The notes below the pieces were generated by a model. It did not search any database and was not told the DNA's origin. It worked only from the letters and a program-made list of their open reading frames with translations. A program made the translations under genes and the position numbers. DNA of 5,764 bases from Bacteroidota bacterium (lineage in GTDB: Bacteria; Bacteroidota; Bacteroidia; Chitinophagales; Saprospiraceae). Positions 1 to 5,764 of the stretch are shown here, piece after piece (position 1 is the first letter of the stretch; each line of letters starts with the position of its first letter). The stretch is taken from positions 1 to 5,764 of the forward strand of contig JAKQGD010000054.1 of NCBI GenBank assembly GCA_029573365.1. The letters run 5' to 3'.

Positions 1-63
1 CACCGCACCGATGCCGTCTCTGTTGCTTTTAACACCTTGAAGACTTACCTTTATATAATTGTT
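1..63 (-). other. N-terminal fragment of ASPIC/UnbV domain
   Basis: Residues 398-418 of the minus-strand protein read NNYIKVSLQGVKSNRDGIGA followed by V at the window edge. The pattern N-[HN]-[WY]-[IL]-x-V-x-L-x-G-x-x-S-N-R-D-G-I-G-A is the recognisable beginning of the ASPIC/UnbV domain found after FG-GAP repeats in CRTAC1-like proteins. The rest of the domain lies beyond base 1. Confidence 0.8.
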
Positions 64-1254
64 AGGAGAGCCTGAATTTACGTGCAGCATTGTGGGGTAG
101 GGGCCTACATTCATCACTGCTATATCCGGTGCACCATCATCATTGATATCCCCAACAGCATTGTTAAAACTGGATGCAGTATCGCCCTCTATTTTAACAC
201 CGGGATCAAAGGTGTTTTCCGGAAAATTATTGACATAATACTGACTGTTTATGGCAAAACGTCCCGGTAGCATACCGCTGACATACAAGTCCGGGTCGCC
301 GTCCAGATCACCGTCCAGGAAATTGGTTCCCCAGGCTATAGAATAAAACCCCACGCCGCAAGTGTCAGCATCATTGGTAAAATATTCGCCTGAGCGGTTG
401 ACAAGCAAGGCGTTTCCTGCTTCACTGTTGGAAACATATAGATCTTCAAATCCATCCAGGTTGTAATCACTTACCGAAGCACTCATGCCGTCCATTTTAA
501 GGTCGGTGCCTGTTTGTACACTTACATCCGAAAACGTGCCGTCACCATTGTTTTTGAGCAGTGTGTTGCCTCTCTTTCTGTCATGGGCAGTATACAAGTC
601 CGGCCATTTATCGTGGTTGTAATCAAAAAAGGCCGAACAAAACGGAGTCTTACCGTCATCCTCCGTATTTGATTCCGTGGTTACATCCACGAAGCGGTTT
701 TTTCTGTTCATCCACAGTTTTGAAATGTTTGGTTCGCCAGTAGATTCTATTCGGCGTAAGCCATAATATAAATCTGCAAATCCATCTCTGTTATAATCAC
801 CCCACACGGCACCAAAGCTGGTAAAAATTTCTGTTGATAATCCCATTTCTTCTGTGATGTCCTCAAGCTGCAGATTGCCCACATTGCGGTAAAGCCGGTT
901 GTAATTGTCAGCCATTGTCAAATACAGGTCTCTGTCCCCGTCATTGTCAAAATCTACCCACAGCACATGTTTTACTTCTTCAAGAAGTGCCGGCAACAGA
1001 TTGATTTTTTCAAGGCTGGTACCACGGTTTATATAAAAATGGATTTCGCCGCCATCAGAACTGGCAAATGTAAGGTCATCGCGAAAATCACCGTTAAAAT
1101 CTGCAAAACTCACACCCCCACCGGCCGTACCATTTCCATATTGATGGTTGATGCCATATTCTAAAGCACGATTGACAAACTGTGCCTGACCCTTAATAGA
1201 AACAGTCGTCACTGCAATAAGACCTGTTATAAAAGCAAATTCAAAAATTCTCAT
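1..1254 (-). CDS. Secreted FG-GAP/VCBS repeat protein with start of ASPIC/UnbV domain (CRTAC1-like), 3'-truncated by window edge
   Basis: The frame is open from ATG at 1254 down to base 1, giving 418 codons with no stop; the C-terminus lies outside the window. Residues 1-24 look like a signal peptide: a short basic start, a hydrophobic stretch (FAFITGLIAVTTVSI) and a GQA|Q cleavage site. Seven Asp-rich FG-GAP/VCBS motifs follow, starting at residues 52, 101, 153, 211, 263, 314 and 369 (for example DFDNDGDRDLY and DYNRDGFADLY). Such motifs bind calcium in integrin-alpha-type propellers, and seven copies fit one closed seven-bladed propeller. Residues 398-418 (NNYIKVSLQGVKSNRDGIGA) match the opening of the ASPIC/UnbV domain that usually ends CRTAC1-like proteins. 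The protein is presumably exported to the periplasm or cell surface. Its ligand is unknown, and whether it carries a T9SS tail cannot be seen. No Shine-Dalgarno is visible, which is usual in Bacteroidota. It is divergent from the 1424-5080 gene. Confidence 0.93.
   Translation of the reverse strand, partial: MRIFEFAFITGLIAVTTVSIKGQAQFVNRALEYGINHQYGNGTAGGGVSFADFNGDFRDDLTFASSDGGEIHFYINRGTSLEKINLLPALLEEVKHVLWVDFDNDGDRDLYLTMADNYNRLYRNVGNLQLEDITEEMGLSTEIFTSFGAVWGDYNRDGFADLYYGLRRIESTGEPNISKLWMNRKNRFVDVTTESNTEDDGKTPFCSAFFDYNHDKWPDLYTAHDRKRGNTLLKNNGDGTFSDVSVQTGTDLKMDGMSASVSDYNLDGFEDLYVSNSEAGNALLVNRSGEYFTNDADTCGVGFYSIAWGTNFLDGDLDGDPDLYVSGMLPGRFAINSQYYVNNFPENTFDPGVKIEGDTASSFNNAVGDINDDGAPDIAVMNVGPYPTMLHVNSGSPNNYIKVSLQGVKSNRDGIGAV
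115..1101 (-). repeat. Seven FG-GAP/VCBS Asp-rich repeats (one beta-propeller)
   Basis: Residues 52-380 of the minus-strand protein hold seven motifs of the form D-x-[DN]-x-D-[GxW]-x-x-D-[LI]. They start at residues 52, 101, 153, 211, 263, 314 and 369, a spacing of 49-58 residues. Copy 1 (DFNGDFRDDL) and copy 4 (DYNHDKWPDLY) lack the Gly that normally follows the third Asp, but keep the acidic positions. This family is known to form calcium-stabilised blades; that the seven close into one ring is inferred from the count and spacing. Confidence 0.85.
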
Positions 1255-1259
1255 TTCAA

Positions 1260-1267
1260 CAAAAGTA
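1260..1267 (-). promoter_or_regulatory. Alternative -7-like box close to the minus-strand start
   Basis: The minus strand reads TACTTTTG here, another exact TAnnTTTG match, ending 5 bp before the ATG at 1254. Use of this box would give a leaderless or nearly leaderless transcript, and no -33 element is visible. It is less likely than the box at 1315-1322 and could be a chance match in AT-rich DNA. Confidence 0.2.
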
Positions 1268-1314
1268 TAAAAAATCAAATGGATTAAATTAAAACCCGTA
1301 ATTTTATGGGTAAG

Positions 1315-1332
1315 CAAAGTTAAGTAATTTTG
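1315..1332. promoter_or_regulatory. Back-to-back candidate Bacteroidota -7 boxes for the two divergent genes
   Basis: On the minus strand 1322-1315 reads TAACTTTG, and on the plus strand 1325-1332 reads TAATTTTG. Both match the Bacteroidota -7 consensus TAnnTTTG exactly and are separated by 2 bp. If used, they would give 5' leaders of very roughly 50 nt for the minus-strand gene and 85 nt for the plus-strand gene. Neither has a clean TTG -33 element at the usual distance; the plus strand has only TTATG at 1304-1308. The boxes are therefore supported by the consensus match and their placement between divergent genes, not by a complete promoter. Confidence 0.45.
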
Positions 1333-1374
1333 GGGTGGTGGATTGTGGGATGTTGCTTTTTCAAAATGAAAACG

Positions 1375-1402
1375 GCATAATTTATGCAATATCAATTAAT
1401 TG
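1375..1402. promoter_or_regulatory. Two adjacent short palindromes upstream of the 1424 start
   Basis: GCATAATTTATGC (1375-1387) is a 6+1+6 perfect inverted repeat. It is followed after 5 bp by CAATTAATTG (1393-1402), a perfect 10-bp palindrome. They lie between the candidate plus-strand promoter and the start codon, so they could be operator half-sites or fold in the leader RNA. The second is AT-rich enough to arise by chance. No regulator is identifiable in the window. Confidence 0.25.
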
Positions 1403-1423
1403 GTACCATAAAATGATCTCAAA

Positions 1424-4400
1424 ATGTCTCGAAAGTTAATACTCTTTTTACTTCTGGGCTTTTTACCTATATTTTTGCAGAGCCAGGAACTCGTTTGGAT
1501 GTATAAAATGGGAGGCACCTCGGCCGATGTGGGGACTGCAATTACGTTGGACAATAACCAATCTGTGTTGGATGTGACAAATTTTTCTGGCAGCGTAACT
1601 GTTTCAGGAATCATTTCCTATACTTCAAGGGGCTCTCAGGACATCGTCCTGAGGAAAAGTTCAGCTTCCGGAATTTATCAATGGTCTTTTCAGATAGGTA
1701 GCAAATCGATGGATACAGGCTATGATATAACGACTGATTCTGAAGGAAACGGTTACATTATTGGAACGTTTTCTGACTCGCTTTTTCTAAATAATACATT
1801 TTTGCTCAAAGGCGACAATGTGTCACTTTCCTCCTTTATTATTAAATTCAACTCCAATGGAGGCCTCATCTGGAGTACCAGACTGGTTTCAGACGTTGCT
1901 ATCATAGCAAAGACCATCACAAGAAGTCAAAACAGCGAAATGATTATCTCAGGAATCTTTGAAGGTAATGTTAGTTTCGGAGCAGGAGTTTCGATACAAG
2001 GCAAAGGTGGTGGGGATTGCTTTTTGATTAAAATCAATGGGGGAGATGGTACTAGTCATTTTGCTTTGCATTATGGAGGGCATGATAATGAAACAGTCGA
2101 TCATCATTTTACAGACAATCAAGGAAATTTCTACCTTGTCGGTGAATATCGCCAAAATGTGGATTTCGACCCTGGGCCAGGAACAGAAGCAAGAACAAGC
2201 AACGGAATGTCCGATGGTTACATCCTTAAACTCAGTCCTGTAGGCAAATTTGTTTGGGTGAGGACTCTGGGAGGTACTGGCCTAGATCAGGCAGCTTCTG
2301 TGGCTACCGACGGTCAGCGAAATGTCGTTGTTACGGGCAGCTTTTCTGCCAATGTACAGTTTTCTCAGGGTGGTATGCCATCGGCCTCCAAAGGGGGGAC
2401 TGATATGTTCTTGCTTAAAATGGATGAAAACGGAAATACTCTCTGGAACAATACCTTTGGTGATACCCTCAATGATGCAGGAACAAGGGTCCTCGTTAAT
2501 GCCAATGGCATCATATATCTGGTGGGTAATTTTAGATTAAGGGTCGATTTTAATCCTTCTCAACAGTTTAATAACAGTTCTGAATCAATGGGGGGGACGG
2601 ACGGTTTTATTGGCTTGTTTAACCAGGATGGTAGCTATAATGAGCACTTTACTATCGGAGGCATGGCAAATGAGCAGATAAATGATATAGCATTAAAATC
2701 CAATGGTGAACTTATCTCGGTAGGTGGTTTTGGTGTAAATGTCGATTTTGATCCATCGTCATCAGAAGCCATAATTTTTTCAACCGGTGGCATCGATGGG
2801 TTTGTCTGGAATACTTTCGTTTGTGTTAATCCGTATATAAAAAGTGTAAAGGCATTCAAGCCGGTAGTCTGTCATGATGAAAATATTTTAATCCAGATTT
2901 TGGAAGGCTACCTAAACAGTGCTACTCAATGGTCATGGCAGAGAGGCAGCTGTAATAGCATTACGTTTGCCAGCGGTAATTTTCTTAGCATTCCTATAGA
3001 TACATCCACTTCCTTCTATGTAAAGGGATTCGGAGGTTGCGTAACCAATGATGAATGTAAAAAAATCGACATAAAGGTATTTAAAGACAGTCTTGTCTAC
3101 AACGATGTAAACCTGTGTCAGGGCGACACCCTCAAAGTAGGAAACAGCAGATATACTGCAGCGGGAACTTATACCGACTCGCTGCTTTCTGTGTCAGGAT
3201 GTGACTCCATCGTTTTTACCGAGATTTTTCTGTACCCAAAATATTTTTCCAGCCAGAGCCTGGAAATTTGTGACGGAGACACCGTTTGGGTAGGCGATAC
3301 GCCGCTAACTTTTGCCGGCACTTTTTCCAATGTTTTTCCCAGTATTTATGGCTGTGATAGTATAATTGTAACAAATCTGAATGTACTGCCTACAAGTGTG
3401 CAAAATGCAGAGGCCATCATATGCAAAGGCGAATCTGTGACCATTGGCTCAGAAACCTATACAGACACAGGGACCTATTTTCAGACGTCGGTTTCCACCA
3501 ATGGTTGTGAAGACATCCTGATTGTAAAGGTTACATCCTTGGAGACAGAATTTGCAGGTTTTGCCAATATCTGTGAGGGCGAAAGTGTTAAAGTGGGCAA
3601 CAGTACTTACACCCAGTCAGGAGTCTATGTAGATTCTTTGGTATCTTCGTTTGGATGTGACAGCATAATCACTACTACAGTCGTCAGCAGACCCAACCCC
3701 GAAGTGTATTTTGAGTACTCATTGTGTCAGGGTGACAGCTTGGTTATAGGTAACCACGTCCATTTTAACTCCGGTATTTTTACCGATACATTGCCTACCA
3801 TATTTGGTTGCGACAGCATTATCGTCATAGATATCAATGTCCTTCCTGTACCACCTGTTACAGATCAATCTCTTAAAATTTGTGAAGGTCAGTCAGTCAG
3901 TGTGGGCCCAAGGAAGTACACCACACAAGGCACATACAGAGATACCCTTCAGTCTGCCAATGGCTGCGACAGCATTGTCATCACCAGACTCCAGGTATTT
4001 AAAAAGAACTACAGCCAGCAGGCATTTATTTGCAATGGCGAAACTTATACCGTAGGCGGAATGTCCTTCACGTCCTCTGGAACATACAACATCAACCTCA
4101 AAAATAATGCAGGGTGTGACAGCATTATTATGCTTACGCTCAATGTCGAAAACGAAAAGTTTTTTAATCAAACAAAAAAAATCTGCCCAGGTAATGTCGT
4201 TGTTGTGGGAGGCAATTCATACAACCAGCCCGGAGTCTACAAGGACACGCTGAATACTGCTCTTGGATGTGACTCTATCGTTACTACCACTCTGATTTAT
4301 AATCACGTTTTTGTTCCGGTAAACCGCAGTATTTGTCAGGGCTCATTTGTAGTTATAAACAGCAAGGTTTACAATACGGCCGGCAATTTCACCGACGTGA

Positions 4401-5080
4401 TTATCAAGCCAGACGGATGCGACAGTACCTTAAATATTACTATAAAAGTCAATCCTGTTTATGAGGTTGACACCTTGTTTGAAATCTGCAAAGGCGAAAG
4501 TGTAACCGTGGGTGCGTCCACATATTTTAACCCGGGCAAATACACAGAGATTTTGTCTACGGTGGGTGGATGTGACAGTACGGTACATTTCGAAATCCAG
4601 GTAGTCAATTTTGTTCCCGTATTTTTTACGGTCAAAGATACCCTGCGGGCCTTCAATATCCCCGGAGCCCAATACCAGTGGCATGAGTGTATAAACAACG
4701 AAAAAGTGCCGATATTGGGAGCTACACAGAGCTTTTTTCCATTGTTTAAATCGGGGAGTTATGCCTTGAGCATTACCTACAGAGGGTGCACCTACATCAG
4801 TAGCTGCGAATACGAGACGCTTACTGCTACGGGTGAACCAATCGACGAATTGCCGTTTGTCTTGTCTCCAAATCCGGCAAATTCTTTTGTCGAAATCAAG
4901 TCTTCCATTGCCGGCGAATTTGTCCTCAGGTCTGCTGATGGAAAGGTGGCTGTAGCTGTTTATCTCCCACAGGGAACCAACCGCATAGATGTATCGACAC
5001 TACCTGCAGGTATTTACATTGCTGCCTTCAGAAATAAAAAAACAATAAGGTCTCAGATCCTTGTGATAGGCCCAAGGTGA
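1424..5080 (+). CDS. Secreted T9SS-sorted multidomain surface protein: SBBP propeller, Ig-like domains, ten two-Cys repeats
   Basis: This 1218-residue protein is complete. The ATG at 1424 is preceded by an A-rich stretch and directly begins a signal peptide (SRKLILFLLLGFLPIFLQSQ, cleavage near residue 20), which fixes the start; the ATG at 1413 is out of frame. Domains in order: seven SBBP-type blades (22-467), an Ig-like cysteine-containing domain (468-555), ten ~51-residue repeats with the GCDSI motif (557-1065), a second Ig-like domain with GAQYQWHEC and SGSYALSI (1066-1132), and a C-terminal type A sorting domain (1144-1218). It should cross the inner membrane by Sec and the outer membrane by the type IX system, ending anchored to the surface or released. 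No catalytic motif is visible, so an adhesive or structural role is inferred from architecture only. Of 29 cysteines, 20 lie in the ten repeats, suggesting disulfide-stabilised modules. It is divergent from the FG-GAP gene and upstream of the methyltransferase. Confidence 0.96.
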   Translation: MSRKLILFLLLGFLPIFLQSQELVWMYKMGGTSADVGTAITLDNNQSVLDVTNFSGSVTVSGIISYTSRGSQDIVLRKSSASGIYQWSFQIGSKSMDTGYDITTDSEGNGYIIGTFSDSLFLNNTFLLKGDNVSLSSFIIKFNSNGGLIWSTRLVSDVAIIAKTITRSQNSEMIISGIFEGNVSFGAGVSIQGKGGGDCFLIKINGGDGTSHFALHYGGHDNETVDHHFTDNQGNFYLVGEYRQNVDFDPGPGTEARTSNGMSDGYILKLSPVGKFVWVRTLGGTGLDQAASVATDGQRNVVVTGSFSANVQFSQGGMPSASKGGTDMFLLKMDENGNTLWNNTFGDTLNDAGTRVLVNANGIIYLVGNFRLRVDFNPSQQFNNSSESMGGTDGFIGLFNQDGSYNEHFTIGGMANEQINDIALKSNGELISVGGFGVNVDFDPSSSEAIIFSTGGIDGFVWNTFVCVNPYIKSVKAFKPVVCHDENILIQILEGYLNSATQWSWQRGSCNSITFASGNFLSIPIDTSTSFYVKGFGGCVTNDECKKIDIKVFKDSLVYNDVNLCQGDTLKVGNSRYTAAGTYTDSLLSVSGCDSIVFTEIFLYPKYFSSQSLEICDGDTVWVGDTPLTFAGTFSNVFPSIYGCDSIIVTNLNVLPTSVQNAEAIICKGESVTIGSETYTDTGTYFQTSVSTNGCEDILIVKVTSLETEFAGFANICEGESVKVGNSTYTQSGVYVDSLVSSFGCDSIITTTVVSRPNPEVYFEYSLCQGDSLVIGNHVHFNSGIFTDTLPTIFGCDSIIVIDINVLPVPPVTDQSLKICEGQSVSVGPRKYTTQGTYRDTLQSANGCDSIVITRLQVFKKNYSQQAFICNGETYTVGGMSFTSSGTYNINLKNNAGCDSIIMLTLNVENEKFFNQTKKICPGNVVVVGGNSYNQPGVYKDTLNTALGCDSIVTTTLIYNHVFVPVNRSICQGSFVVINSKVYNTAGNFTDVIIKPDGCDSTLNITIKVNPVYEVDTLFEICKGESVTVGASTYFNPGKYTEILSTVGGCDSTVHFEIQVVNFVPVFFTVKDTLRAFNIPGAQYQWHECINNEKVPILGATQSFFPLFKSGSYALSITYRGCTYISSCEYETLTATGEPIDELPFVLSPNPANSFVEIKSSIAGEFVLRSADGKVAVAVYLPQGTNRIDVSTLPAGIYIAAFRNKKTIRSQILVIGPR
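1487..2824 (+). repeat. Seven SBBP-type beta-propeller blades
   Basis: Residues 22-467 divide into seven units of 62-66 residues: 22-83, 84-146, 147-208, 209-274, 275-337, 338-403 and 404-467. The shared pattern is a strand with W, then GG-x3-D, a middle strand GN-x-Y-[LIV]-x-G-x-[FY], then V-[DS]-F-x-P/G, then GG-x-D-[GCM]-F, closing on an N/D-G turn. VDFDPGPG in unit 4 and VDFDPSSS in unit 7 are the signature seen in many Bacteroidota SBBP proteins. Unit 3 has lost the GG-x3-D segment (RLVSDVAIIAKTITRSQ instead). Seven units would complete one ring. The ligand is unknown. Confidence 0.85.
2825..3088 (+). other. Ig-like domain between propeller and repeat array
   Basis: Residues 468-555 have the layout of Bacteroidota Ig-like domains: VVCHDENILIQI, then TQWSWQRGSC, then a TSTSFYVKGFGGC strand and a final DIKVF strand. 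Cysteines are at 483, 510, 539 and 545, with C467 just before. The domain probably spaces the propeller from the repeat array. The assignment rests on pattern only. Confidence 0.6.
3092..4618 (+). repeat. Ten tandem ~51-residue two-cysteine repeats (GCDSI repeats)
   Basis: Residues 557-1065 contain ten copies. First cysteines are at 565, 616, 667, 717, 768, 820, 870, 921, 971 and 1022; second cysteines are at 593, 644, 695, 745, 796, 848, 898, 949, 999 and 1050. Within every copy the two are exactly 28 positions apart, while the period from copy to copy varies only from 50 to 52. The hand-derived consensus is C-x-G-[DE]-[ST]-x3-[VI]-G-x3-[YF]-x3-G-x-[YF]-x-[DN]-x-L-x4-G-C-D-S-I, followed by alternating hydrophobic strands and often a Pro. 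The motif recurs in large secreted Bacteroidota proteins. Each copy is probably a small beta-sandwich with one disulfide, so the array may be a rigid stalk. Copies are diverged at both DNA and protein level, so this is not a recent amplification. Confidence 0.92.
4619..4819 (+). other. Second Ig-like domain, just before the sorting tail
   Basis: Residues 1066-1132 carry GAQYQWHEC, then ILGATQSFFPLFKSGSYALS, then RGCTYISSCEY. This W-x-x-C, GAT-x-S-F-x-P, SG-x-Y-A-x-x-I, GC-x4-S-C layout is typical of the Ig-like module that precedes T9SS tails in Saprospiria-like proteins. Cysteines are at 1089, 1122 and 1128. The fold is inferred from pattern. Confidence 0.65.
4853..5080 (+). other. T9SS type A C-terminal sorting domain
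   Basis: Residues 1144-1218 show the Por-secretion tail pattern: FVLSPNPANSFVEI at the start (the PNPA motif), a central RSADGK turn, then IDVSTLPAGIYIAAF (the LpaGiYi motif) and a last strand with basic residues ending ILVIGPR. In this family the domain is recognised by the type IX outer-membrane machinery, and the tail is usually cleaved as cargo is attached to the surface or released. The host must therefore encode a type IX system elsewhere. Confidence 0.93.
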
Positions 5081-5193
5081 CAATAACTGGAGCTGATCTT
5101 GATCATTTGGCGGTGTGGCTGAACATTGATGTACATATGTCTGTTTATGGTGCTGATACTTTTTACTGTATTACAGGCAAATAAATAATATCT
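5081..5193. promoter_or_regulatory. Intergenic gap before the methyltransferase, with a small palindrome
   Basis: This 113-bp gap has no convincing hairpin plus T-tract terminator. It holds two small inverted repeats: TGATC-TT-GATCA (5094-5105) and CTGTA-T-TACAG (5166-5176). The second ends 17 bp before the methyltransferase ATG. TACTTTTT at 5157-5164 matches the TAnnTTTG box with one mismatch, just upstream of that palindrome, but has no TTG at a normal -33 distance. Either a weak separate promoter or read-through from the long gene is possible. Confidence 0.25.
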
Positions 5194-5764
5194 ATGTCAG
5201 AGCATATTCTGGTCGGTGATGTTTTTAAATTTAAGCAGTTTGACATCAGGCAGGACCAGTGCAATATGAAGGTAAATACGGATGGTGTGTTACTGGGAGC
5301 CTGGTCTGATGTTACATCAAAACTCAAGGCCCTGGATGTAGGCACAGGCACTGGCGTCATTGCCATCATGCTGGCACAGAAAAATGTAGAGCTCCATGTG
5401 ACCGGCGTAGAAATAGATCTGGGGTCCTTCAGCCAGGCTGAATACAATATGAGCCATAGCAGGTTTTCTAATCGGTTGACGGCAGTCAATGCATCTGTAC
5501 AGGATTACAGCCGGGACAGTGATCAAAAATATGACCTCGTTATCAGCAACCCTCCTTTTTTTACGGGAGGTACCTTTTCTTACAACGAAAACAAGGCCAA
5601 CGTGCGGCACACACTTAAGCTTTCGCATTCTGATCTGCTTTTATCCGTAAAAAGGGTTTTGACGCCTGAAGGTCACTTTGATGTCATCCTGCCTTACATC
5701 GAAGGGCTCAGATTTATTGAGATAGCTGAGAAATACGATTTTGGTGCTGAAAAAATGACGTTGG
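5194..5764 (+). CDS. trmN6: TrmN6/YfiC-type tRNA1(Val) adenine(37)-N6-methyltransferase, 3'-truncated by window edge
   Basis: The ATG at 5194 is the first start after an in-frame TAA at 5182-5184, which fixes the N-terminus. The 190 visible residues follow the family closely. FKFKQFDIRQDQCNMKVNTD and GVLLGAW (residues 11-37) form the family's N-terminal signature. LDVGTGTGVIAIMLAQ (47-62) is SAM-binding motif I, and VEID (72-75) is the acidic ribose-contact motif. ISNPPFF (117-123) holds the NPP[FY] catalytic motif of adenine-N6 methyltransferases, and RHT (138-140) with ILP (165-167) complete the pattern. The E. coli homologue methylates A37 of tRNA1(Val) using S-adenosylmethionine in the cytoplasm. 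Family members run about 235-250 residues, so roughly 50 are missing beyond the edge. The 113-bp gap and unrelated function suggest it is not a partner of the surface protein. Another N6-adenine MTase of the same fold is possible but less likely. Confidence 0.93.
   Translation, partial: MSEHILVGDVFKFKQFDIRQDQCNMKVNTDGVLLGAWSDVTSKLKALDVGTGTGVIAIMLAQKNVELHVTGVEIDLGSFSQAEYNMSHSRFSNRLTAVNASVQDYSRDSDQKYDLVISNPPFFTGGTFSYNENKANVRHTLKLSHSDLLLSVKRVLTPEGHFDVILPYIEGLRFIEIAEKYDFGAEKMTL

Noticed and set aside
82..1164. Short plus-strand open frames at 82-270, 561-743 and 967-1164
   Set aside because: They lie antisense to the strong minus-strand FG-GAP reading frame, have atypical composition and match no family.
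3092..4010. Repeats 1-3 and 4-6 as a duplicated three-unit block
   Set aside because: By hand count, repeats 1 and 4 match at 23 of 44 positions, but 2/5 and 3/6 match at only 19 and 18. Off-register pairs such as 4/6 (22) and 1/2 (18) are just as similar, so there is no clear superunit.
3893..4698. Minus-strand open frames antisense to the two-Cys repeats (3893-4171, 4430-4684, 4459-4698)
   Set aside because: These are mirror images of the repetitive coding sequence. The plus frame is continuous and clearly coding, and the antisense products show no domain.
5094..5105. TGATCTTGATCA as a transcription terminator for the long gene
   Set aside because: A 5-bp stem with a 2-nt loop and no following T-tract is too weak for an intrinsic terminator.
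5166..5176. CTGTATTACAG as a LexA (SOS) box
   Set aside because: The CTGT and ACAG halves are separated by only 3 bp, whereas the known CTGT-N8-ACAG box needs 8. It is kept only as an unassigned palindrome.
5083..5184. Open frame of 33 codons in the gap, in frame with the methyltransferase and ending at TAA 5184
   Set aside because: Its only ATG gives 15 residues, the sequence resembles no protein I recognise, and the upstream gene already ends with a complete sorting domain. It is chance openness and not a lost domain or small gene.
5163..5628. Minus-strand open frames at 5163-5489 and 5317-5628
   Set aside because: They are antisense to the methyltransferase, whose SAM-binding and NPPF motifs are unambiguous.
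1..5764. Mobile element, CRISPR, defence island or RNA gene
   Set aside because: There is no transposase, integrase, terminal inverted repeats, short direct-repeat array, tRNA-like cloverleaf or toxin/nuclease motif. Repeats here are protein-coding domain repeats.

Overview
The window looks like a piece of a Bacteroidota chromosome. A Saprospiria- or Chitinophagia-like host is my inference. The evidence is a C-terminal type IX secretion (T9SS type A) sorting domain, beta-propeller repeats with the VDFDPGPG signature common in this phylum, TAnnTTTG-type promoter boxes, and A-rich starts without a Shine-Dalgarno sequence.

Layout, left to right. (1) Positions 1-1254, minus strand: a secreted FG-GAP/VCBS repeat protein, cut at the left edge just after an ASPIC/UnbV (CRTAC1-like) domain begins. 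This reading frame has no stop inside the window and is easy to miss, but it is open for 418 codons. (2) Positions 1255-1423: a 169-bp AT-rich divergent intergenic region with back-to-back candidate -7 boxes and two short palindromes. (3) Positions 1424-5080, plus strand: a 1218-residue secreted multidomain protein. Its order is signal peptide, seven SBBP-type blades, an Ig-like domain, ten tandem ~51-residue two-cysteine repeats, a second Ig-like domain and the T9SS sorting domain. (4) Positions 5081-5193: a 113-bp intergenic gap. (5) Positions 5194-5764, plus strand: the first 190 residues of a TrmN6/YfiC-type tRNA adenine-N6 methyltransferase, cut at the right edge.

The two divergent genes both encode exported proteins built on seven-bladed propellers, but from different repeat families. 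The methyltransferase is a cytoplasmic housekeeping enzyme and probably only a neighbour. I see no mobile element, CRISPR array, RNA gene, defence system or biosynthetic cluster. The most distinctive item is the ten-fold repeat, in which the two cysteines are exactly 28 positions apart in every copy. It is probably a surface stalk or adhesin module and not a new system.
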